From: Dipteronia dyeriana | Lineage: Eukaryota > Streptophyta > Magnoliopsida > Sapindales > Sapindaceae | DNA: 64,000 nucleotides | Assembly (NCBI GenBank): GCA_032871835.1 | Contig: CM065297.1 | Location: 33,365,598-33,429,597 of the forward strand | Direction: 5' to 3' | Part shown: positions 57,481-64,000 of the stretch, in pieces | Position numbering within the stretch: position 1 is the first letter of the stretch | Layout: the number at the start of each line of letters is the position of its first letter | Program-made: the position numbers and the translations under genes | The notes under the pieces: generated by a model | What the model was told of the DNA's origin: nothing | Databases searched by the model: none | Seen by the model: the letters and a program-made list of their open reading frames with translations, nothing else

Positions 57481-59420
57481 AGCCTTTTTCTCGTCCTCGA
57501 GCAAAATCAAGAGAAAACAACAAAAACAAACAAACAAGTAAACAACACGAAGACTCGAAAAAAACAAAAGAAATTCAAACAACAATAAATCAAAAGCCGC
57601 ATTTTCAACTGGTGATGAGATTCAAGTAGGTGTGGATAAGGAGAATAGACAAATGTAAAACATTCTCAAGGAACTCGAAAGCACTCACGGGACACTTGAA
57701 CAACATGAATCCCATACCTAAAGTGCTCTAATGTCGGGAACTACTCACTCTCACACCTCGAGCGTAATTTGCTTTGACTCTAAACCTCACGTGGACATTC
57801 TCTTTTCTTTCCTCTCGAAGTCCTAAGTTCACACTCATGCAAAGTATGCAAGGATAAAGATATGCATGAGAATCAAATACTTGCATACAATAAGAAATGA
57901 AACGTTATTATTTTGGTGAACTAGCCTAGAAAGTGAATCAAATGTCATGGACGTGGAAGATCTTGCTTCAACAAACATTCCCAATCTAGCTTCCATAGTA
58001 GATCATATAGGTCTTCCCTTTAGTTGTAATGGGGCCATTGGGTGAAATGTTGTGAAAAAAGAATATGAAATGGAATTCAAGATTCACCAATCATGCTAAG
58101 ACACTACATGATACACAAAATAATTAGCTCTAATTGCATTACTTGACACTAGTGACTAGGCTTACTTTTCATTACACTTGTGCTACACATGAGTACTTTA
58201 CTAGTGAGTACTTTACAATTACATACAAGACTCTTATTCTTTTTTTTTATTTGACACTTTAAGCTCATAAGTGCACATTTTTGTACTTTTTCATTTTTGA
58301 GCCTTTTGCCTTGCACATTTATTAATATAGCCTAAGTACACACCACTTTTCATAGTTAGAGTTTTTCCACCTTTTAACCTCAACACAACACATATTAACA
58401 AGATTGGCAACGAGTGTAGGCATGTGTTTAGGTTTAGGCTATATGGTGTAATGTGGTTCCAAAAAAAAAAGTAAGTGTTTGGCCTCAAAATTGGATTGGG
58501 AGCAAACAAATAGGGACAAGGAATGTGTTTAGGCTAATTTGAGTAGTTAAGCACACATATTGTCGAAAATCATTTCCACCATTTCATCTATTAAGGGAAT
58601 GTAAGTTTCTATTAAGCAATCCACAAATATAATGCAATGTGATGTCCTATGGTAAATGATGGGCATTACAAGACAAGTGTTTAAGATGAAACAATGATAA
58701 CAATCAAATGCGTTTTTTAAGGCTTGCGATTTGTGAACTCACAAGGTGGTCTCCACTATTAAAACTAGGTGTTCGAGCACCGAGTTCCCTCAACTTGAAC
58801 ACAAAAGGATGGTACAAGCCCATGAAGTGCAAGTGAGACCCTAGAGCGACAACAAGATGCTCAATTGAGCACATTATACATAAATAAACTCTCACACAAA
58901 CACACACTCAAAGTATCACACCCAAGCTACTTGAAGCTCGAATGTTTTGGCCATATGACTATTTTTGAAAAGTTTGACTTAACCGAAAATTTGGACTCAA
59001 AATGAAATCAAAAATTTGACTCAAAAATAAAATTTAGGACTCAATAAAACCAAAATGACCGAAACTGGTATTGACACCCCCAAACATAAACTCAAGATTG
59101 TCCCCAATGTTGACAATGAGAGCTCAATGAAAAGGAACCTAAACCACAAAACAACACAGTTCAAAAATATAAAATAAAATAAAATGAACAAAAACTTGAT
59201 CAGGATGGCATAGAAAGCTCCCAATGGCAATTAAACATCAACCATAACACAATACAACGCACACCTTTATTCCAAACACAAAAAAAAAACAAAAGAAATG
59301 ATGCAAAAGTACCACTACGATAGAAATCAAATAATAAGAGTAATTAAAACAAGTACGAAATATAATTGAAAGCAGTAAAACAAAATAAGACAAGTCTATC
59401 AATATAAGTACAGCTCAAAG
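57481..59420 (-). mobile_element. 3' non-coding tail of the minus-strand Gypsy-type element
   Basis: No coding motif. It corresponds to the plus-strand tail at 36390-37620: CATTGGGGACAATC with TTTGGGGGTGTC (59115-59065), the GTGAGTTCACAA(A/T) clause near 58738 and GGCCCCATTACAACTAAAGG near 58040. A second polypurine-like tract near 59075 sits at the start of this tail. Small ORFs here (58291-58509, 58704-58907, 59021-59230) have no counterpart. Confidence 0.6.
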
Positions 59421-59960
59421 CTAATAATGAGGTGGTGGTGGTGGTGGTGGCCATAAGGTTCCAGGCATCAGTTCCTTCCCCTTCCAATTGGTTATTGCTG
59501 CTGCTCTGTCCTCTTCTTCCTTTCTCAACATCTCCATAACAATCCGAACAATAACTTCCTCCTCTGAAACTACAGGTCCGCCAGTCGGGTGAACTTGGAA
59601 CTGGGGTTGGACTCCTGATTCTGAAGCTGAACATGTACTCTGGGTCCATGGGTATGGAGGTCTATAATCTGGAAATGGATATGAGGGCTGGTAACCTGGA
59701 GCTGGATATGAATTCCATGGATATGGAACTGGCTTCATCTCTCTCTCATATGCCCGGAACTGGAGTTCTTGCCTCAAATCTGTATTGTCCTGTCTGAATC
59801 TTGCATCCACCATATCTATCTTGGCCATCATCCGATGTTCCATAAACTGCATATGCTGAAGGATTGAGTGTTGGGCATCCCAAATGGCATTTAAATTACC
59901 TACATCTGTAAATGTTTGTTGTTCTTTGGAGAGTTTGGTAGCTGCCAATAAACGCTCCAA
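59421..59960 (-). CDS. C-terminal tail ORF of the plant-transposon-protein gene (179 codons)
   Basis: The frame is open from 59960 to 59421. It begins with helical, coiled-coil-like sequence (LNAIWDAQHSILQHMQFMEH), then a proline/tyrosine-rich stretch (PYPWNSYPAPGYQPSYPFPD), an acidic helix (EEEVIVRIVMEMLRKEEEDR) and a poly-proline end (WPPPPPPPHY). Tails of this kind follow the PF20167-like domain in plant Gypsy elements. The ATG at 59960 may be internal, since related sequence continues upstream in the same direction through stops. Confidence 0.55.
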   Translation of the reverse strand: MERLLAATKLSKEQQTFTDVGNLNAIWDAQHSILQHMQFMEHRMMAKIDMVDARFRQDNTDLRQELQFRAYEREMKPVPYPWNSYPAPGYQPSYPFPDYRPPYPWTQSTCSASESGVQPQFQVHPTGGPVVSEEEVIVRIVMEMLRKEEEDRAAAITNWKGKELMPGTLWPPPPPPPHY

Positions 59961-60960
59961 TGCAGGGAGGGAATCATCATCCTTAGGCAGTTGCTCATCA
60001 TCAACATAATCTGTTTGCTCATCTTGATCGGGCTCTATGTCCTCGTCATTTAATTGATTCTGAACTACTCTCCCCTATTACTTCTTGGGTCGGTTGCCCT
60101 CTCTTCTGCCGGGTCTCACCAGACCTCATCCAGAAAATAATGAATACCATGTGTGGATCCTAAAATCAGACCCGATTTCAAAATAACTCATCGGAAGACA
60201 CATCCACACACACCTCCTAGTAGAAAAACATGATAAGACAAGAGAACACCAATACTTCTTTCCCTGTTGTGTCCTTTACTGATTTATGAATCTCCATTTT
60301 CACAATCACCCCCACATCTAAAGGATGCCAATGTTTAATACAGTAGAGCAAGGTGGCTACCTCATAAGAATTGTAGTGTGATGCCTTCATGGCCTCAAAG
60401 AATGGGAAACGACAATGTGTTAGAAAACAATCTCTAGTAGCAATCTCTTCTGCTTGATCGGGTTGGACCTAAAATTCCAAAAATCCATAGGTTGTGCTAC
60501 CAAACTATTAGCTAGGCCAATGTTCAATCTGGAGAAAATGTCAAGCTTAGAAACTCCCTTAAACATGGCAACTGTGTGTGGAAGTTCAGTCTTGTAATGT
60601 ATGTTAATGTCCCTAGAGTTGATACTGACTTCTTTACCACGAACCAATACCAGACTTCTTAAACTGCAGTTCTTCTCGATTACCCCTGCATAAAATTCTT
60701 TTACAACCTGAGGGCAATATTTGGCAGGTCTGTGAACAAAGGTGTCTCAACCTAATGCCTGAACCATCCAGGAATCAAAGTCTCATGCAACTCACTCAGG
60801 TTTATCCCTCTCTCTGGTATGAACTTCTTTCCATTGAATTTTGCTATCGTAACCAGAAAATCAGGGTTTTCAACACAATGTGGAATCTGCCTCTTTCCTT
60901 TTTCTTGTCCCCTTCTCAGCCTTTCCATACGGCTGGAATCCCCTGTGTCAGTACGGTTGG
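59961..60960 (-). pseudogene. Plant-transposon-protein domain (PF20167-like), broken
   Basis: Fragments in order on the minus strand are PDFLVTIAKFNGKKFIPERG then INLSELHETLIPGWF (about 60870-60760), VVKEFYAGVIEKNC and VLVRGKEVSINSRDINIHYK (60720-60590), IGLANSLVAQPMDFWNF (to about 60470) and VATLLYCIKHWHPLDVGVIV (about 60370-60310). This is the same domain plan as the intact ORF at 3637-4602: FxxERGxxL, VxEFY, (V/I)RGxxxxxxxxxIN, and a helix with xxLGxLL- or VGVIV-like residues. Several stops and frame changes separate the parts. Confidence 0.6.
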
Positions 60961-62290
60961 AATCTACCCTAGTTGTCTGCTTGGTTATAGCATTTCAACA
61001 CCAGAAAAAAACGGTCGCTTCAATTCGAACCACACAATCTGACAGCACTCCGGTACAACTTACACAACTTCGGTAATCCGATACACCATGGATACCACAA
61101 ACCACCACAATACAATCACAATATATGCAAAATAATACTACCGAATATCAAATATCAAATAATCTCAAAACTTACCCCCAATATGCCCTAATTCCACTAA
61201 ACTCAACCAATGTCATCCACAAGTCCTTCAAAAACACAAAATCCCTACAACAAATGCTTCAACATACTTCACAAACAAAAACTCACCCTTCAATTCACAC
61301 AAATATGCACAAAATTACTCACCCCCAAAGATTCCAAAGATTCCCAAAATCAACCCTAGAATGTGTAAATGATGATAGAACTAGGATTTGGGACTAGCAA
61401 GGGCTTAAAGCAAGTGAAAAGAAGAAGGAATTACCGATTGTGTGGGCTGTAAGTCTTCGATGTCGCGTGAAGGGAGAATCGGTAACGATTGAGGTTTGAA
61501 TTTTTGGTGAGAGATTGCCCAACCATGAACTAATACGTTTATAGCATGTGCTTGTTGCGGTCATAATGTCGCGGTCATCCATGACGGAATTCAAGACCGT
61601 GACTTTAAATGATGTTGTTTTGGTTCTAAAATTATGGTGTCACAGTCGAGCAACCACTCGACATGTTGAGTGACAACAGCCCATTGAATGTGTCACGTGG
61701 TTGGTGTTGTGGTCATCCATTATGGAATTCATGACCACGATATACCGTTGGTTTCCTCGTTGAAATGTCGCGTTTGGAACATCAAGCGACGCACAGGTGA
61801 CACCTTAGGTGACAACAACTCCTTTTTGTTGTCGCGTGGTATTGTCACAGTCGTCCATGATGACATCTTGACTGCAACATACCTCGAAAAATTCCTCTTT
61901 AATGCCATTCAGTGGTCATAAGTGCCTAATCTGCACATGCTCAACAACAAACATATCAAGGGCATTTGCTTGAACAATTGGGTCGGAAAAGCTTAAACTT
62001 TAGCTACTAGACTTGTATGTAAAATGAAAAATCACCCCCAAACCTATGTTTTTCACACCTTGCACTATAATCACAATTGTTTCTAAAAATTAAGGTGTGG
62101 ATGAACTTAGACTTGGGAGTGAAGTAGAATCAATATCATTCACATTTATTACCAAAACTTAAAATTATTGAAAAGAAGTTACCTAGGTGGGTTGTCTCCA
62201 ACCAAGCACACTATTTAATGTCTAAGCAAGATGTAGTGAGGATGCTAAGGGTCTCGAAGCTTAAGTTATTCCAACCAAGCGATTTCCCTC
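60961..62290 (-). mobile_element. Leader and upstream non-coding part of the minus-strand Gypsy-type element
   Basis: A leader-like stretch with GGGTGAGTAATTTTG-type text on the minus strand (about 61390-61310) precedes the coding fragments. GC-rich repeats with GTCGCGGTCATCCATGACGG and related palindromes occupy 61550-61890. CACCCCCAAACCTATG near 62034 is another TTTGGGGGTG-like tract on the minus strand, and TACCTAGGTGGGTTGTCTCC near 62182 resembles the end of pol. No 5' LTR or primer site was found, so the element is truncated near 62290. Confidence 0.5.
61550..61890. repeat. Imperfect tandem repeats rich in CG and palindromes
   Basis: Three units near 61560, 61705 and 61850 share GT(C/T)(G/A)(C/T)(G/A)GTC(A/G)TCCAT(G/T)A(C/T)G followed by a GACCGTGAC or GACCACGAT-like clause. 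Units average about 145 bp. Similar clauses occur inside the LTR at 57000-57290. Confidence 0.6.
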
Positions 62291-62874
62291 ATCTTTTTTC
62301 TGTAAAATTTTAAATTTTATTGGTGTCATTAAAAATGTCTTTTGATGATCAGAAAATATTATGTAAAATCGTATTACATTTCTAAACAAGTTAACACTAG
62401 TGGACTGAAATTAAGCATGCCTTATTTTATAATAATGAATTAGGGATCTTATAGTTTTCACGGGATATTTCCATCTTTTTATTTTGACTAAATTTTAAAT
62501 TTATTGATCTTTATGTTATTGTGGATGAAATGAAACAAGTCACTTTAGTTTCTGACCATCATTCTCATAAGGATTGCCACTTGTCATTAGGTCTTTAAAA
62601 GCTTAGACCATCTCATATGCATGTGTGAATGTTAATGCCAAAATAAGTACACAAAAGAGTAAAAAAATTCAATCCCTAGAGTTTTGCAATTTTATACATT
62701 TTTCCCTAATCTTCCAAATTTATAGGCTTATGCCCTTATTTCTTATACAAAATTTATATTTATTTTATAAATTAAATTATTATTAATTTCTCTTAATCAT
62801 GTAGAGAATATATTTGATTATAAATATACTATTAACATAGTTTTTATATTACAAAAATGTTAGGAGTACAATTT
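62291..62874. other. Unassigned AT-rich sequence
   Basis: Nothing recognised. It is very AT-rich near 62640-62860. Confidence 0.4.
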
Positions 62875-63058
62875 CCAAAAATTCTTTCCCATAATAATCC
62901 ATCTTTTTCTAGTTTATTTGTTTTGTAATGAAAATTATTGGGTTTTGTTATTTCGCCTACTATGTCTCCATAAGGTAGGGTTTTAGTGGTCCAAGCGATT
63001 ATTTGTTGAGGAGAGAGTAGAGACTGATCCAATTCGGAGTTGTTGATGTTTATATATC
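62875..63058 (-). pseudogene. rpoC1: Nuclear copy of plastid rpoC1 N-terminus
   Basis: The minus strand reads [13 protein letters not shown] and then, after a ~7 base insertion resembling a local duplication (ACTCTCT), [40 protein letters not shown] and WERIFG. I recognise this as the N-terminus of the plastid-encoded RNA polymerase beta' subunit (rpoC1), which begins near this point in plastid genomes. Similarity ends after ERIFG. Many residues differ from plastid rpoC1 as I remember it, so the insert is probably old. The ORF at 62844-63032 starts inside the homology and runs past its end. It cannot act in a plastid polymerase. Confidence 0.8.
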
Positions 63059-64000
63059 AGAAGTTATGGTAAACAATACATTAATTAAAAAAATTGTTGT
63101 TTATCTCAAAAGTTTTATTAATTATTTAAAATGACCCTTGAATGTGATGAAAACAAAATAAAAATTTACTCCAACTCATTTTTGTACTTGTAACTTAGAC
63201 AATTTTATCCATATAATGTGACAAGGGATGTTAAATATAATTATATGTATATTTCCATTTGTCATTTGACATGCAACTAATTGGGTTAAGTCTAGCATTA
63301 CTTTAAACATGATATAGACTAAAATTTATGGCTATTGTTTCAAGATTCAATAGGTACAATACACGGACGTTCCAATGGGCATTATGCACCTGTAACCCTA
63401 TAACCCCTTTGATGAAGGTCCAAGCAAGGGGGCAACAGGTCGAAGAATGGAGGTTGGGCTCTTTAGAGCTTTAGTGTTGCTCTTATTTTACAAGAGATGC
63501 ATACTTATAAAATTTGATCATATTAGAGCTCGCCAAGAAGCATCTAGTAGTAAGATCTTTGGAGGAACAGTGCCTACAAGGATGCTCCGAAACTTTTTCG
63601 ATTGCTCATTCGAGAACTACGATCTTTGGCTTTGGAACTGATTCATTTCCTTGTATCTAAAAAAACATCAAGATTATTAAGAAAAAAGCTTAGGGCCGTC
63701 CTGTAAGCATTTTTCAGTTGTTGTTTTTTTTAAAAATAAAAATGAAAACTAAAACAATGTTTTTTTGTTTCAGTTTCGAATTCTGAAAACGCGTCTGGTA
63801 GCATAAACTGACAGCTATATTTTGAAAATGAAAACAGAAAAAATGCAATTAGTGGGTTAACCGAAAAATATCAAAATTTGAAATATCAATTTTTTTCATT
63901 TTGTTTAATATTATTACAACTATAAACAAATTGATTACATAATTAACCAATATAATTTTTGTATTGTAATTTTTAAATTAAACAAAAGTGACACATCAAA
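63059..64000. other. Unassigned sequence to the right edge
   Basis: A plus-strand frame at 63447-63641 has no motif I recognise, although 63370-63650 is less AT-rich than its surroundings and may be a fragment of something. TTTTTTTAAAAATAAAAATG near 63726 and other A/T runs fill the rest. Confidence 0.3.

Noticed and set aside
63447..63641. 64-codon plus-strand frame in a less AT-rich patch
   Set aside because: I tried both strands for plastid, mitochondrial and retroelement proteins from memory and recognised none; too weak to call.

Overview
The window looks like repeat-rich, AT-rich nuclear DNA from a flowering plant. The evidence is several families of plant LTR retrotransposons, plant-specific mobile-associated domains (plant mobile domain, Ulp1-like C48 peptidase, GRF zinc finger, the 'putative plant transposon protein' domain) and two short organelle-derived inserts (plastid rpoC1, mitochondrial cob). 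I found no tRNA, rRNA, CRISPR array or intact conserved host gene. Most coding remnants carry stops or frameshifts. All family names come from recognising motifs by eye; no database search was run.

Layout. 1-10983: a minus-strand Copia-type element that appears to lack pol, arranged as gag remnant / LTR / internal / LTR, so neighbouring copies share an LTR. 10984-12220: the gag end and LTR end of a related but diverged element on the plus strand. 13065-19470: an array of about 3.5 copies of a ~1.5 kb minus-strand Gypsy derivative, invaded by a GC/poly-G block and by a 700 bp TG...CA insertion. 21120-27667: a plus-strand pseudogene with a DUF1985-like N-terminus and an Ulp1-like C48 peptidase domain, split by a 3.8 kb LTR-derived insertion with a clean 5 bp target duplication. 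28205-31595: a duplicated block with five ~230-300 bp repeats. 31601-40790: plus-strand LTR-element pieces (a 1.3 kb LTR with primer-binding site, coiled-coil gag remnants, a Gypsy 3' non-coding tail, duplicated LTR sequence).

40795-50007: two minus-strand plant-mobile-domain (PMD) pseudogenes. The second keeps recognisable introns. Its first intron holds a 2.4 kb solo LTR, and that LTR holds a ~230 bp insert with a mitochondrial cob segment. 51862-54250: three minus-strand paralogues of a small protein family I cannot name, with a broken plus-strand GRF/transmembrane gene between them. 56033-62290: a minus-strand Gypsy-type element with a 1.4 kb LTR, polypurine tract and a plant-transposon-protein ORF. 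62875-63058: a fragment of plastid rpoC1.

The window is best read as a nested record of insertions. The least damaged reading frames are the 321-codon plant-transposon-protein ORF (3637-4602), the tail ORF at 59421-59960, and two small unknown ORFs (51862-52266 and 53924-54250) that have TATA-like sequences upstream.
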